Positions 42,182 to 56,616 are shown, numbered from the stretch's first letter. The stretch: 64,000 nucleotides of DNA from an uncultured Pirellula sp. (GCA_903858115.1 CAIOHR010000055.1:1-64000), one strand, 5' to 3'. The notes: generated by a model from the letters alone, not told the origin. Made by a program: numbers and translations.

Positions 42182-45100
42182 ATGGCAACTTCCTCCAAGC
42201 GACGATTGCAAACTTCCTCGGTTCGTGTTTTCGGTTCTGGGCGAAGCCAGTTTCCGATTCCGAACCTGACTACGCTTCAGACTGTTTCTTATGAAGCGTT
42301 CTTGCAAGAGGATCTTCCCTCTGACAAGAGAAAAAACCAGGGCTTGGAGTCGGTCTTTAGGGAGATATTCCCTATCGACAGCTACGACAAAACCGTTGCA
42401 CTGGAATATATTCGCTACGAACTTGGCAAGCCGCGTTACACTCCCGAAGAGTGCCGACAGTTGCGGCTGACGTACGGAAAACCACTCAAGGCTTGGTTCC
42501 GGCTCAAGCGAGATCAGCCTCTCGAGGAAGAGGTCTATCTCGGGGATATTCCGATAATGCTCGGCGGTGGTGAGTTCATCATCAATGGTGCTGAGCGTGT
42601 AGTTGTGAGTCAGTTGCACCGATCTCCGGGTGTGGACTTCGTGGAGGAAGCTGAGGGAACTTCCGAGAGAAAGATGCCTTCTGCTCGCGTGATTCCGGAG
42701 CGAGGTAGCTGGATCGAAATCAACGTAACCAAGAAGGATTCGCTCTCTGTTCGAATCGACCAGAGCGGAAAGTTCTCGGTCATGACATTGCTTCGGGCGA
42801 TGTCTCCGAAATTCAGTACCGACCAGGACTTGATTCAGGCATTCTACGAGGTGACGACTGAAAAAATCACCGACGGTCGTAGCGTTTCAAAGATTGAGAA
42901 CAAGATCGCGGCTGACGATGTTGTTTTCCCGTCAGATCACGAACGTGCTGGTGAGATTGTTATCGAATCTGGAACAAAAATTACGAAGACGGTAGCAGAG
43001 ACGATCTGCACGGTTGGTGTGAAGAGCATTGTGGTGATGGACACCCCTAAGGTGCCATTCATACTGAATTCTTTAGCGGAAGATAACACGAACTCGCATG
43101 AAGAAGCGTTGCTTCGGATTTATCAGAGGCTTCGACCTGGAAATCCACCCGCTCTCGAGAAAGCTCGTTTGTTGTTCCATGAAAAGTTCTTCGATATCAA
43201 TCGTTATCGACTCGGTCGCGTTGGTCGGTTTCGAGTGAACCGAAAGCTGGGGCTGAGTGTTCCTGAGGACGAAATGGCGTTGCGTCCCGAGGACTTGGTT
43301 GCCTCGATTCGATACTTGATCGATTTGTTCGATCCAGATTCTACAGCGAGATTCGACGACATTGATCACTTGGGCAATCGACGTTTGAGAACCATCGATG
43401 AGTTAGCTTGCGAAGAGCTGCGCAAAGGTTTCTTGAAGCTTCGACGTACGGTTCAGGAGAGAATGAGTCTGAAAGAAGTCGAGGACATGACGCCACGCTC
43501 TTTGGTGAATCCAAAGAGCATCAGCGCAGCCATCGAATATTTCTTTGGACGAGGCGAGTTGTCTCAGGTGGTTGACCAGACCAACCCGCTTTCGCAATTG
43601 ACGCACGAACGACGGCTTTCTGCACTCGGCCCTGGTGGTTTGAACAGAAAACGCGCTGGCTTCGAGGTTCGTGACGTTCACATTTCTCACTACGGACGTA
43701 TTTGCCCGATTGAGACGCCTGAAGGTACAAACATCGGTCTCATCAGTTCATTGTCAATCTACGCCGGCGTAGATGAATATGGGTTTTTGGTGACTCCTTA
43801 TCGAAAAGTAAGCGATGGGGTCGTTACCGACGAAGTGGTGTGGTTGCGTGCGGATGAAGAGTCTGACGCATACATCGGTCCCGCTGACTTGGAGATCAAG
43901 GATGGTTCGTTGGTGACAGGACCTGGTTTGATTGCTCGTCACCGAAGCGACTTCGAGATCGTGACACCTGACGCTGTCCATTACATGGATATTGCTCCGA
44001 GTCAGATGATCGGTGTGTCGGCTGGTCTAATTCCGTTCTTGGAGCATGACGATGCGAACCGTGCATTGATGGGTTCCAACATGCAACGGCAAGCAGTCCC
44101 ATTGTTGGTGGCTGAGCCACCGATCGTCGGTACTGGTCTCGAGAAAGAAGTGGCTGCAAACAGTGCGATGGTCGTCAAGGCTCGTCGTGCCGGAAAAGTG
44201 ACTTACGTCGACTCGCTCAAGATCGAGGTGGGCAACGACATTTATCACCTGAAAAAGTACCAAGGCCTCAACGAACGAACATGCTTGAATCAGCATCCGA
44301 TTGTTCAAATCGGAGACAAGGTCGAGAAAGGTCAGATCATCGCCGACGGTGCAGCAACACACTTGGGTGAGTTGGCTCTCGGTCGAAACGTTCTGGTCGG
44401 CTTCATGTCCTTTGATGGATACAACTACGAAGATGCGATCATCATCAGTGAAGAGTTGGTGAAGCAAGACGTTTATACCTCGATTCACATCGAAGAGTTT
44501 GATGTTGAAATTCGCGAAACAAAGCTCGGGCGGGAAGAGTTCACTCGAGATATCCCCAATGTTAGCGAAAAGGCCCTTCGGGCGCTCGATGAAAGCGGTA
44601 TCGTCCAGATAGGTACGTATGTTCGTCCTGGCGATGTTTTGGTTGGCAAGGTTTCGCCTAAGAGCAAGACCGAGCTAACGCCGGAAGAAAAGTTGCTTCA
44701 TGCGATTTTTGGTCGAGCAGGCGAAGACGTGAAGAACGATTCGCTGGAAGTTAGCTCCGGGGTAGAAGGTATCGTCATCGATACACAAAAGTTCTCTCGT
44801 CGCATGAGTCTTTCGGAAGAAGAGCGAAAGGAATTCGAGAAAGAACTGAAGAGAGTCGAGACCGAAGGAAACAAGGAAATCGCGACGTCGTTTGCTTCCT
44901 TTGCAGAAGAGCTTGAGAAGTCCATCGGCGGCAAGCTTACAGATGAAGATGGAACTCCACTCACGGGCGGCCAGGATCCGAAGTTTATCGCAGAGAAGGC
45001 TCAAACCTTCAATCTCTCGCGATTGCTGAATCGGCTCGATGCTGGTTTGCATGCGGAAGTGAAAAAGGTTTATAAGAATCTTTGGCCAGCGGTTGAAGAG

Positions 45101-45901
45101 GCGCTCGATATTCGAGATCGCCAATTGAACAGCATGAAGCGAGGCGATGAGCTTCGAAGTGGTGTTCTTCAAATGGTCAAGGTTTACATTGCGACCAAGC
45201 GGGTGATTAGTGTCGGCGATAAGATGGCAGGTCGTCACGGTAACAAGGGGGTTATCTCCAAAGTGTTGCCAGTGGAAGACATGCCGTTCTTGCCTGACGG
45301 AACACCGTTACAGATCATGTTGAATCCTCTGGGGGTTCCTAGCCGGATGAACGTAGGGCAGATTTTGGAAACCCACTTGGGATGGGCCGGTGCAAATCTC
45401 GGATTCCAAGCCATTACCCCTGTGTTTGATGGTGCGAGCGAAACGGACATCAACAAGGCCTTGTCGGAAGCGGGATTGCCAAGTCACGGCAAGATTCGTC
45501 TTCATGATGGACGCACTGGTGAGCAGATGGAACAAGAGACGACGGTCGGATACTTGTACATGCTTAAGCTCCACCACCTTGTGGATGATAAAGTTCACGC
45601 TCGGAGCACGGGACCTTACTCGCTTATCACCCAGCAGCCACTCGGTGGCAAGGCTCGGTTTGGTGGTCAGCGATTCGGGGAAATGGAAGTATGGGCGCTG
45701 GAAGCTTATGGTGCCGCATACATCCTTCAAGAGTTGCTCACAGTCAAGAGCGATGACGTCGAAGGAAGAACGAAGATTTATGAATCGATGGTCAAGGGCG
45801 AAAATACACTCGAAGCAGGTACTCCAGCCAGCTTTGACGTTTTGACCAACGAGATTCGAGGTTTGGCCCTTAACATGCGACTAGAGAAGCGTCGTTTGTA
45901 A
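42182..45901 (+). CDS. rpoB: DNA-directed RNA polymerase subunit beta
   Basis: 1239 residues, complete. Start ATG 42182. Landmarks: [20 protein letters not shown] near residue 125, the rifampicin region [20 protein letters not shown] followed by S-A-L-G-P-G-G-L, then [15 protein letters not shown], and the C-terminal catalytic-site blocks [19 protein letters not shown] and [20 protein letters not shown]. The main rifampicin-contact residues (Asp, His and Ser equivalent to 516, 526 and 531 of E. coli) are the sensitive type. It is followed by rpoC after 115 bases. Unlike in most bacteria, ribosomal protein genes are not directly upstream. Confidence 0.99.
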   Translation: MATSSKRRLQTSSVRVFGSGRSQFPIPNLTTLQTVSYEAFLQEDLPSDKRKNQGLESVFREIFPIDSYDKTVALEYIRYELGKPRYTPEECRQLRLTYGKPLKAWFRLKRDQPLEEEVYLGDIPIMLGGGEFIINGAERVVVSQLHRSPGVDFVEEAEGTSERKMPSARVIPERGSWIEINVTKKDSLSVRIDQSGKFSVMTLLRAMSPKFSTDQDLIQAFYEVTTEKITDGRSVSKIENKIAADDVVFPSDHERAGEIVIESGTKITKTVAETICTVGVKSIVVMDTPKVPFILNSLAEDNTNSHEEALLRIYQRLRPGNPPALEKARLLFHEKFFDINRYRLGRVGRFRVNRKLGLSVPEDEMALRPEDLVASIRYLIDLFDPDSTARFDDIDHLGNRRLRTIDELACEELRKGFLKLRRTVQERMSLKEVEDMTPRSLVNPKSISAAIEYFFGRGELSQVVDQTNPLSQLTHERRLSALGPGGLNRKRAGFEVRDVHISHYGRICPIETPEGTNIGLISSLSIYAGVDEYGFLVTPYRKVSDGVVTDEVVWLRADEESDAYIGPADLEIKDGSLVTGPGLIARHRSDFEIVTPDAVHYMDIAPSQMIGVSAGLIPFLEHDDANRALMGSNMQRQAVPLLVAEPPIVGTGLEKEVAANSAMVVKARRAGKVTYVDSLKIEVGNDIYHLKKYQGLNERTCLNQHPIVQIGDKVEKGQIIADGAATHLGELALGRNVLVGFMSFDGYNYEDAIIISEELVKQDVYTSIHIEEFDVEIRETKLGREEFTRDIPNVSEKALRALDESGIVQIGTYVRPGDVLVGKVSPKSKTELTPEEKLLHAIFGRAGEDVKNDSLEVSSGVEGIVIDTQKFSRRMSLSEEERKEFEKELKRVETEGNKEIATSFASFAEELEKSIGGKLTDEDGTPLTGGQDPKFIAEKAQTFNLSRLLNRLDAGLHAEVKKVYKNLWPAVEEALDIRDRQLNSMKRGDELRSGVLQMVKVYIATKRVISVGDKMAGRHGNKGVISKVLPVEDMPFLPDGTPLQIMLNPLGVPSRMNVGQILETHLGWAGANLGFQAITPVFDGASETDINKALSEAGLPSHGKIRLHDGRTGEQMEQETTVGYLYMLKLHHLVDDKVHARSTGPYSLITQQPLGGKARFGGQRFGEMEVWALEAYGAAYILQELLTVKSDDVEGRTKIYESMVKGENTLEAGTPASFDVLTNEIRGLALNMRLEKRRL

Positions 45902-46016
45902 GCCGTCGATCGTCCATCCATAGAACTGTTTATTCCCAGTGAATCGACAGTTCGACCTAAAAATTAACAAATCAATACACCAGAGCAACCCAGCAAACTT
46001 TCAGGAGTTTTACGTA

Positions 46017-50354
<4,338 letters not shown>

Positions 50355-50395
50355 TCGATTCTGTACGGGCTAGGGGCTCGACACATTGTCAGCCG

Positions 50396-50409
50396 GTGGC
50401 GCAAGCCAC
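50396..50409. repeat. Short GTGGC/GCCAC hairpin after rpoC
   Basis: GTGGC (50396-50400), loop GCAA, GCCAC (50405-50409), flanked by CCG and AGG. It lies 42 bases after the rpoC stop codon. It may act in termination or be a fragment of a dispersed repeat. Confidence 0.45.
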
Positions 50410-50464
50410 AGGCATTGGATGTATTGGCTCGCAGGGCGTCGTGATCGCAATCAGAAGAAGTATC

Positions 50465-50570
50465 AGCGAGGGATGCAAAATCCCTCGCTCACTGTACGTT
50501 ATCTTTAATCCCAACCCGAAGCGTGCGCGAGGGATGGAAAATCTCACAGAAGCTCACGCTTCGGGTTGGG
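50465..50570. repeat. Double hairpin repeat with CCCGAAGCGT / GCGAGGGA words
   Basis: First stem: AGCGAGGGAT (50465-50474) with ATCCCTCGCT (50480-50489), perfect. Second stem: CCCAACCCGAAGCGTG (50510-50525) with its exact complement CACGCTTCGGGTTGGG (50555-50570), 16 bp, with GCGCGAGGGAT inside the loop. The same words recur at 57632-57702, so this is a dispersed family. It sits between convergent rpoC and aroH and may act as a bidirectional transcript end. Confidence 0.8.
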
Positions 50571-50644
50571 AAACAATTTTGGCCGGTGGAGGTAAGTCTC
50601 CTTTCCTCCAGTCTTAAACTGAGTGCCAGCTTCAACTCGTTCGG

Positions 50645-51085
50645 TTACTTCGGCTTCACGACGGTTTGCGTCGCGATCCACTCTTCCAGCTCATGCCAAT
50701 CCACAGGAGGGAGTTTGCTCAAGTCTGGTCGCAGCGATACGGCGTCATGAATATAGACATGGTGTATTTCTTTCTGCGACTTTGTCGTATTCCAGTGAAG
50801 CATGATTCGGACACATAGGTTCAGTGAACCGGGAACTTCGACCTCGTAACCACAGAGAAGTGGAACATCGAGCCACCCTAGCTGGCGAGCAGCTAACGCA
50901 GGAAACTCTGCATTCAAATCTTTCGTGACGGTAAAGACGGCGCTTGCAACATCTGTCGGGTCGATTTCATTTCTTCGAATAATGAGTGCCAGGAGTTGTC
51001 GAGTTCCCTTCAAGATTGCTTCTCGAGTGTTTGCCTCTACGGTAGTTGCGCCACGTACACCGCGACAAAGCTTCTCCCCAGTCAT
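50645..51085 (-). CDS. aroH: Chorismate mutase, AroH type
   Basis: Converts chorismate to prephenate for Phe/Tyr synthesis. 146 residues of the monofunctional trimeric AroH class. Active-site residues known from the Bacillus enzyme can be placed: Arg in [18 protein letters not shown], Cys and Glu in [15 protein letters not shown], Arg in LCVRIML, Tyr in HHVYIHDAV and Arg in LRPDLSKLP. The block [20 protein letters not shown] is also diagnostic. It is longer than the Bacillus protein by a C-terminal tail ([18 protein letters not shown]). It is divergent from the NtrC-like gene, 88 bases away, and isolated from other aro genes. Confidence 0.95.
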   Translation of the reverse strand: MTGEKLCRGVRGATTVEANTREAILKGTRQLLALIIRRNEIDPTDVASAVFTVTKDLNAEFPALAARQLGWLDVPLLCGYEVEVPGSLNLCVRIMLHWNTTKSQKEIHHVYIHDAVSLRPDLSKLPPVDWHELEEWIATQTVVKPK

Positions 51086-51173
51086 CGTTTGTCCTTTTCA
51101 AATCCAAGCAATAGACGAAAATCGTAGCTGCCTAAAGTACTGGTTTTAGAACCTTCTGCAAAGTCACGATGCT

Positions 51174-52661
51174 ATGCAAACCGACGATTCCATTTCAATC
51201 CCTTCACCTACACCCCCGTCCCCTGCAGGGCCTGATCCTAAGCATTTCTCGATCCTTGTCGTCGACAACGATCCGGCGCATGCGCAGGCAATGACCGAAA
51301 GCTTGGAAAAGACAGGCTATCGGTGCACCGTTGCGACTAGCGGCCCCGAGGGGAAGAAGCAGTTGGAACAGAATACGTTTGATGTCGTGATTACAGATTT
51401 GGTCATGAATGACGTAGATGGCATGCAGTTGCTGGAAATGTCGCGACAGTTGTTGCCTGAAAGTCAAACGGTTATGGTGACAGGCCATGCGACCGTCACC
51501 AAAGCTGTCGAAGCGATGCAGTTGGGAGCATTCAATTTCCTGGAAAAGCCTATTACCCCCAATCGGCTTCGGGCCATCGTTTCCAAAGCGGTAGAGGCTG
51601 TTCAACTCAAGCAGACCAATGTCGAGCTTCGTCGACGGCTTGACGAACGATTCGGATTTGAAGGGATCGTTTATGCGGGCCCCCAAATGCAAAACTTGAT
51701 CGATCGGCTAAAACGAATTGCACCCACGGATGCTACCGTTTTGATCACAGGTGAGAGCGGAACCGGAAAAGAGTTGATTGCACGAGCTATCCATCAGAAC
51801 AGCCCTCGCAAAGCCAAGAGAATGGTGGCCCTCAATGTTCGGGCTGTATCCGAGAATTTGGTGGAGAGCGAGATGTTTGGTCACGTCCGTGGCTCTTTCA
51901 CCGATGCCGTCACAGATCGAGAAGGAGCGTTTCAATATGCGGATGGCGGTACGCTGTTCTTGGATGAAGTAGGCGATATGCCGATGAGCACGCAGATTAA
52001 GCTGCTTCGAGTATTGGAAGAGCACCAGATCACACGAGTCGGCGACAACAAGCCGATCAAGGTAAACGTTCGCTTGATCTCCGCAACGAATCGTCCTTTG
52101 GAGGCGATGATTGAAGATGGACAATTCCGAAACGATTTGTTTTATCGGCTCAAAGTCGTAACGGTACATCTGCCTCCGTTGAGGGATCGACGAGACGACA
52201 TCATTCCGTTGATGGATCATTTCCGCAAGACTTTCGTACGCAGGCATAATCATGCCCCCTGCAATTTCACCCCGGCGGTAACCAAGAAATTTTACGCCTA
52301 TGATTGGCCCGGCAATATTCGTCAGCTTCGCAATTTCGTCGAAACGATGGTCGTCTTGGATGTGGATGGCAAACTCGATATCGATGATCTTCCACCGGAG
52401 CTTTCTGACTCCTCGAGCGATCATTCGTTCTCTAGCGGTGGAGCCGTAAATGGCGGCGATCTACCTTCACCGTCGATTCAATTGAATGGCCCATCGGAGC
52501 TCATCGGTAAAACAATGGATGATATCGAACGTTGGGCCATCGAAGAAACTCTCAAGATTACAGCAGGTAACCGCGAAGAAGCGGCCAAAGTGCTAGGCAT
52601 TGGAGCGAGAACGTTGTACCGCAAATTGGATAAGTATCGGGAAGATGGCATCGAGCCGTAG
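51174..52661 (+). CDS. NtrC-family response regulator with altered GAFTGA loop
   Basis: 495 residues: receiver (about 25-145) with ILVVDNDPAHA, phospho-acceptor Asp in VVITDLVMNDVDG and Lys in FLEKPITP; AAA+ domain (about 165-400) with Walker A GESGTGKE and Walker B GGTLFLDEVGDMP, arginine-finger region FRNDLFYRLKV; Ser/Gly linker; and Fis-type helix-turn-helix NREEAAKVLGIGARTLYRKL at the C terminus. The sigma54-contact loop, normally GAFTGA, reads GSFTDA (residues 240-245), so activation of sigma54 may be changed or lost. No sensor kinase is adjacent. It precedes the pilin-like operon by about 360 bases, with a repeat element between. Confidence 0.92.
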   Translation: MQTDDSISIPSPTPPSPAGPDPKHFSILVVDNDPAHAQAMTESLEKTGYRCTVATSGPEGKKQLEQNTFDVVITDLVMNDVDGMQLLEMSRQLLPESQTVMVTGHATVTKAVEAMQLGAFNFLEKPITPNRLRAIVSKAVEAVQLKQTNVELRRRLDERFGFEGIVYAGPQMQNLIDRLKRIAPTDATVLITGESGTGKELIARAIHQNSPRKAKRMVALNVRAVSENLVESEMFGHVRGSFTDAVTDREGAFQYADGGTLFLDEVGDMPMSTQIKLLRVLEEHQITRVGDNKPIKVNVRLISATNRPLEAMIEDGQFRNDLFYRLKVVTVHLPPLRDRRDDIIPLMDHFRKTFVRRHNHAPCNFTPAVTKKFYAYDWPGNIRQLRNFVETMVVLDVDGKLDIDDLPPELSDSSSDHSFSSGGAVNGGDLPSPSIQLNGPSELIGKTMDDIERWAIEETLKITAGNREEAAKVLGIGARTLYRKLDKYREDGIEP

Positions 52662-53020
52662 TCGATGCGGAAAGAAAGAACTTGCGGAATTGATCTGCAA
52701 ATAGAGAGCGTCCGGTCTGGTAACCCTCCCCCGGGAGACTGCTGATTTAGGGAGCCGTTGGGCGCTAGCGGGCGCTAGCCCCGGTTTAGTGGCTTCGCCA
52801 CTGGCGACAACCTATCGCCCGACGGCTCACCATGAACCAACGAGCCGGGACTAAATCAGCAGTCTCTTAGGCGGGGGAGGTTGCAGTGCTAGTACGGACG
52901 CGGTATTTCCAGAAATTCGACGATTGTCATAGATAAACATTCGGACCCGTTGCATCAGCTTTCTATACGGTTCGTCCGGATGCATTAAGGTGGGAAAAAC
53001 CTCATTTTCCTTTTGGGTGC
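52662..53020. other. Intergenic region with MITE-like element
   Basis: 359 bases, mostly occupied by the inverted-repeat element at 52722-52882. The remaining part before 53021 must hold the start of the GspF-like/pseudopilin operon. No gene is supported. Confidence 0.55.
52722..52882. mobile_element. MITE-like inverted-repeat element, about 160 bp
   Basis: Outer arms CCTCCCCC (52725-52732) and GGGGGAGG (52873-52880), inner arms GAGACTGCTGATTTAG (52735-52750) and its exact complement (52851-52866). Inside are GGGCGCTAGC twice in tandem (52760-52780), a GTGGC-TTC-GCCAC hairpin (52790-52802) and CACCATGAACCAACGAGCC. It has no coding capacity. A short relative lies at 39151-39198, and the GGCGCTAGC word recalls the GGCTAGCGCC of the 6809-6934 repeats. 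Non-autonomous mobile or palindromic repeat; the mobilising enzyme is unknown. Confidence 0.7.
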
Positions 53021-53980
53021 ATGACGGAGAATCTTTGCTCCTCCGCAGGCTCTATTTCCATGACAACTAGCTCGATTGCAGACGCAACGCTCGGGGACTT
53101 GGTTGCGTTTCACGCCCAAGTTGAAACGCTTGCTCAGGCTGGTTTGTTGCCGCAATCCAACCGCTTTGCAAACGCTGAAGTTGCCCGAACGGTGAATTAC
53201 CGAGTTGCCAGCCTGCTCGCCCTGAGGACGGCGCAAGGGGCCAGCTTTCCTGACGCATTTTGTTCGGCACCAGATACCGCCGCTTCGTACCGTTTGGCAT
53301 TTCTCGCTTGGTACTGCACGAACCGCTCGCCGCAGAGCTTAGATCTTTTGAACGGTTATCAGCCGCGAAGGGCTGACTTCCTGTTCGGTCGGTTTGTATC
53401 ACTCCAGTTGGGAATCATTAGCGCGGTTGCGTTCTGTGTTCTCGCACTTTGGGTTTGGAATGCGGTACCAAGCCTTGTTGGGATGTACCTCGAGGAACGG
53501 GCTCCGCTTGGGATAGGCGCACAGTTCTTGCGGTTCCTTCATGAGTGGATGGCGGTCTGGGCTATCGGGATCCCCTTGGTTGCCATACTCCTCTTTGCGT
53601 GGCGCAGACTTGATTCAACGAAGATACCTCAGCAAATGGAGGAAAAGCTTCAACCCAGTCAAAGGGAAGCGTTGCTGGTCGACTTCGTATCGTTGCTAAA
53701 GTCGAGTGGTTGCACCCTCGAAGATTCGATGGCCATCTACCATAAGGCTGTCGGCGCGGAAGCGCGTTCGGAGTCGCTGCCCAAGCCTGCTGTAAGCTTG
53801 GACATTTCGAAGTGGGCCGTCCATCAAACCAATGACGTGAGTGTGCAATTGAAAAACTCATGGAGTGCTTACTGTTTTTTTGCAACGATCGCTGGTGTGC
53901 TTGTGTTCGGCGTCGCAATGGCATTGTTTCAGCCAATGATTGAACTCTTGTTGCATCTTTGCCAGCATGGAGGAGCGTGA
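53021..53980 (+). CDS. GspF/PilC-like integral membrane protein (first of three)
   Basis: 319 residues, start ATG 53021 (ATG 53060, MTTSSIADATLGDL, is an alternative). Membrane segments at about 125-150 (SLQLGIISAVAFCVLALWVW), 177-198 (WAIGIPLVAILLFAWR) and 285-312. The arrangement of soluble helical N-terminal part, two helices, soluble helical bundle (DFVSLLKSSGCTLEDSMAIY) and a final hydrophobic helix resembles one or two T2SSF domains, the polytopic platform of type II secretion and type IV pili. Similarity is weak and degenerate. It is first in a tight run of six genes; the next start lies 1 base beyond its stop (or overlaps it). Confidence 0.6.
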   Translation: MTENLCSSAGSISMTTSSIADATLGDLVAFHAQVETLAQAGLLPQSNRFANAEVARTVNYRVASLLALRTAQGASFPDAFCSAPDTAASYRLAFLAWYCTNRSPQSLDLLNGYQPRRADFLFGRFVSLQLGIISAVAFCVLALWVWNAVPSLVGMYLEERAPLGIGAQFLRFLHEWMAVWAIGIPLVAILLFAWRRLDSTKIPQQMEEKLQPSQREALLVDFVSLLKSSGCTLEDSMAIYHKAVGAEARSESLPKPAVSLDISKWAVHQTNDVSVQLKNSWSAYCFFATIAGVLVFGVAMALFQPMIELLLHLCQHGGA

Positions 53981-53981
53981 C

Positions 53982-55016
53982 GTGAGTACTCCAGTCGATT
54001 CGAACTCTCAGACATCCGATCGTCCATCCTACCTTGCAAGCTTGGATGATGCCTTGGCTGGCCGACATGAGTTAGTGGAAACTATTGTCGCAGCCTTTCG
54101 TTCTTCTCAGGAGCCAATGCCTGTTGTCGTCAAAAAACAAATAGCGAAACTGAAAGCCTGTGACTCTTCGGAAAGCTTTCTGTCATCCGGCCAACTCGCG
54201 TCGATGTTGCCTATTCTGTTGAGTTTCCGAAAATCGGATCCAACACGATTTGTCGATTTGCTCAGCAGTTACGTTGCTGTCAACACAAAGAAGCGGATGG
54301 GGTCGGTTCGTTTTTGGACCTACCCTTTGATTCTAACAATCTTGCTGTTCGCAATTTTGTTTGCACAGGCATGGATTGTGTCCCCAGTTTTCGAGGACAT
54401 GTTTATGGATTTTGATTTGAAGCTTCCCCCAGCTACCAAGTTCCTCTTTTGGATCAATCGTAGTATACGAGAATACCTAATGTTCGCGATCATTCTGATC
54501 GTGTTGCTTATTGCGACAGTTTCGGTCTTTAGAAATCTCCTAGGAGTGTTTGCGGAACGTTTTCAACATTGGAGTACCGTGCGCTGGCTCACGAACGGTA
54601 CCAACGCGAATCTCATCGCAATGCATCATTTCGCCGCATCCTTGGCTGCCTCGACTGAAATTGGAATTCCATTAGGAACTGCACTATCGTTGGCTGGAGC
54701 GGCTAGCCAGCGATCGTATTTTGAGAAATCGACAGCATCCTTAGAACCCAGTCTGAGTGGGACTTCTTTAGGGACGGACCCGAACCGTTTCCCCGCCATG
54801 TTACAGAATGTACTACATTCAGGTGTGGGTGTCGCCGCAAAGGTGCAAGCCTTGTATTGTTTGTCCGAAGTCTATCGCGATCGGGCATTACTTCGAAAGC
54901 GAAAGTCACTCGCCGCAGCGCAACCTTTTGTGATAGTAGTGATTGGTGCGTTGATCGGTTTCATTACCATCACGCTTTTTCTGCCGTTGATTGGCCTCGT
55001 GACCTCTTTGTCATAA
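53982..55016 (+). CDS. GspF/PilC-like integral membrane protein (second of three)
   Basis: 344 residues if started at GTG 53982, preceded by GGAGGAG at 53969-53975; ATG 53967 would overlap the previous gene by 14 bases and lacks a Shine-Dalgarno site. After a helical N-terminal domain come FWTYPLILTILLFAILFAQA, then SPVFEDMFMDFDLKLPPATK, closely like the P-x-F-...-LP-x-T loop of GspF, then a second helix (YLMFAIILIVLLIATVSVF), a helical bundle (HHFAASLAASTEIGIPLGTA) and a last helix (VIVVIGALIGFITITLFLPL). This is the best T2SSF match of the three. Confidence 0.75.
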   Translation: MSTPVDSNSQTSDRPSYLASLDDALAGRHELVETIVAAFRSSQEPMPVVVKKQIAKLKACDSSESFLSSGQLASMLPILLSFRKSDPTRFVDLLSSYVAVNTKKRMGSVRFWTYPLILTILLFAILFAQAWIVSPVFEDMFMDFDLKLPPATKFLFWINRSIREYLMFAIILIVLLIATVSVFRNLLGVFAERFQHWSTVRWLTNGTNANLIAMHHFAASLAASTEIGIPLGTALSLAGAASQRSYFEKSTASLEPSLSGTSLGTDPNRFPAMLQNVLHSGVGVAAKVQALYCLSEVYRDRALLRKRKSLAAAQPFVIVVIGALIGFITITLFLPLIGLVTSLS

Positions 55017-55022
55017 ACCACC

Positions 55023-56120
55023 ATGAACAACTCCTTTTCAAAGATGATTCAATGGAATGCTACGAGTGACGCCTCCTGGCTGATCTCTAGATCATTGCGC
55101 CGAGATTCGGAGCACGTTGAGAATCACACATTGCTGAAAGTATTGCAAGTTGCCAGCGAAGGAAACTTGCCCATAGAGTCATTATTGCTTGCTTATGCAA
55201 AGGAGCAGTCCGCTGCTCAGTCTCGTTTGATTTGCAAAGTTGCCGAGCTAGTCCGAACGGGTACGCCTACGATTGCTGCTTTGGAACAGGTACCTGGTTT
55301 GTTGAACGATGAACAGTTGTTGTCCCTTCGGTTTGCAAGCCAATCCGGCAACCTTCCCGCAACGTTGCGGAGACTCACCAGCGTGGAATCTGCGGTCGGG
55401 AGCGAACGAGAAATCAGTTCGGAATCGAACTGGGTTTATTGGCTCTCTGTTGCGCTCATTACTGTCTCCCTGTGGTCTTTGATGATGTTGTTCGTCTGGC
55501 CAACGTTTAGAAAAATAGGAGAGGAGTTCGAGAACGAGACGCTACTAGGACCATTGAAGCTCATGGCTTACGTCTGGAATGTCTGTGTTTCATTCTGGCC
55601 CATATGTCTTCTGGTGATATCCGCGAGTATCGCTCTACTTTTCTCGACTAGATTGCAACGTTTTGTATCCGCAAAGATATGCCCACTGCTTCGCAGGCGA
55701 TCAAAGCGAGTGAATCCAATCACTTTTGAGCTTCTAGCGTCTTCAGTCGAGGAAGGGAAACCGTTATTGAGTGGTATGTCCACCATGGGGAAGTACCACT
55801 ACGACCGTTTGTCGAGGCAATGCATGCTGGTGGCTCGCAATGAAATCGAGCAGGGGGCGAATGATATTGATGGAATGCAGCAAGCCAAAGTGCTGGATGC
55901 GAACGAAGCTGCCGCGCTTCGAGAATTTTCAACGCCAGCTGGGCAAGCGTACGTTCTGCGGTCTATCGCTACACGCGATCGCAAACGACTGCAAAGTCGT
56001 GAATATCGCAATGGTTTAATGCTTGAGCCTCTCGTAATCATCGCGCTCGGAATTCCAGTGCTTTGGATTTGTGGTTCGTTCTTTTACATGATCACCAGAT
56101 TGATCTCATCACTGGCTTGA
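55023..56120 (+). CDS. GspF/PilC-like integral membrane protein (third of three)
   Basis: 365 residues, start ATG 55023, 6 bases after the previous stop codon. Features: helical domain (LLKVLQVASEGNLPIESLLL), GNLPATLRRL similar to the G-x-L-x-x-x-L-x-R of T2SSF domains, membrane helix WLSVALITVSLWSLMMLFVW then P-T-F-R-K-I-G-E-E-F, second helix (FWPICLLVISASIALLF), another helical bundle, and terminal helix LVIIALGIPVLWICGSFFYM. It fits the same platform-protein fold. Having three in a row suggests either a hetero-oligomeric platform or duplication. Confidence 0.72.
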   Translation: MNNSFSKMIQWNATSDASWLISRSLRRDSEHVENHTLLKVLQVASEGNLPIESLLLAYAKEQSAAQSRLICKVAELVRTGTPTIAALEQVPGLLNDEQLLSLRFASQSGNLPATLRRLTSVESAVGSEREISSESNWVYWLSVALITVSLWSLMMLFVWPTFRKIGEEFENETLLGPLKLMAYVWNVCVSFWPICLLVISASIALLFSTRLQRFVSAKICPLLRRRSKRVNPITFELLASSVEEGKPLLSGMSTMGKYHYDRLSRQCMLVARNEIEQGANDIDGMQQAKVLDANEAAALREFSTPAGQAYVLRSIATRDRKRLQSREYRNGLMLEPLVIIALGIPVLWICGSFFYMITRLISSLA

Positions 56121-56127
56121 GGCAAAT

Positions 56128-56616
56128 ATGAACCATCGCAACTACATGCAGAAAAGTCTGAGGCAATCGATGAAGCCAGTTTTTTATCCTCCTCGTCTCG
56201 GAATGCAAAGATTTGGCCTAACGTCTCTCGAAGTTTTTGCCTCTGCGACCATTCTGATGAGCTTGATCGCAATATCGTCTCTATTGATACTTCGCAGTGC
56301 TCGTATCTCCAAAGAAACGAGACTTCGCATGATCGCTCTCCAAGAAGTCGCGAATGCACTGCATTCGAACTTATCGACGGATCAATCCGAAAGTCCTATC
56401 CAACCCAAGAATTGGCCCCTATCAAAACTGGTTTCCGATTTCTGGCCTGATGCTCAGATGGAGAGCCAACTGATCCAGGACGAATCTGGCGAGAAAATAC
56501 AAATCACACTCTTCTTTGACGAGAAACGTGAGCTACTACCAATTCGGCTTGTGGGTTGGCGAAGCACAAAGACAAATGCTTCACAACAAGCTGCTTCAAC
56601 CGGAGAACAACCATGA
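56128..56616 (+). CDS. Minor pseudopilin-like protein (GspI/H-like)
   Basis: 162 residues. A prepilin-like signal is present with G30 before L-T-S-L-E: RFGLTSLEVFASATILMSLI, so Glu is at +5 of the mature form, followed by a hydrophobic helix. The globular part is short and mixed. The start ATG 56128 has GAGG just before it; 7 bases separate it from the GspF-like gene. The leader of 30 residues is long for a prepilin. It overlaps the next gene by ATGA. Needs a prepilin peptidase, which is not in the window. Confidence 0.65.
   Translation: MNHRNYMQKSLRQSMKPVFYPPRLGMQRFGLTSLEVFASATILMSLIAISSLLILRSARISKETRLRMIALQEVANALHSNLSTDQSESPIQPKNWPLSKLVSDFWPDAQMESQLIQDESGEKIQITLFFDEKRELLPIRLVGWRSTKTNASQQAASTGEQP

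Noticed and set aside
45939..46016. 26-residue N-terminal extension of RpoC
   Set aside because: Not conserved; the ATG at 46017 has AGGAG 9 bases upstream and begins the normal beta' N terminus.
50396..50570. CRISPR-like array after rpoC
   Set aside because: The hairpins differ from each other and there are no regularly spaced identical direct repeats or cas genes.
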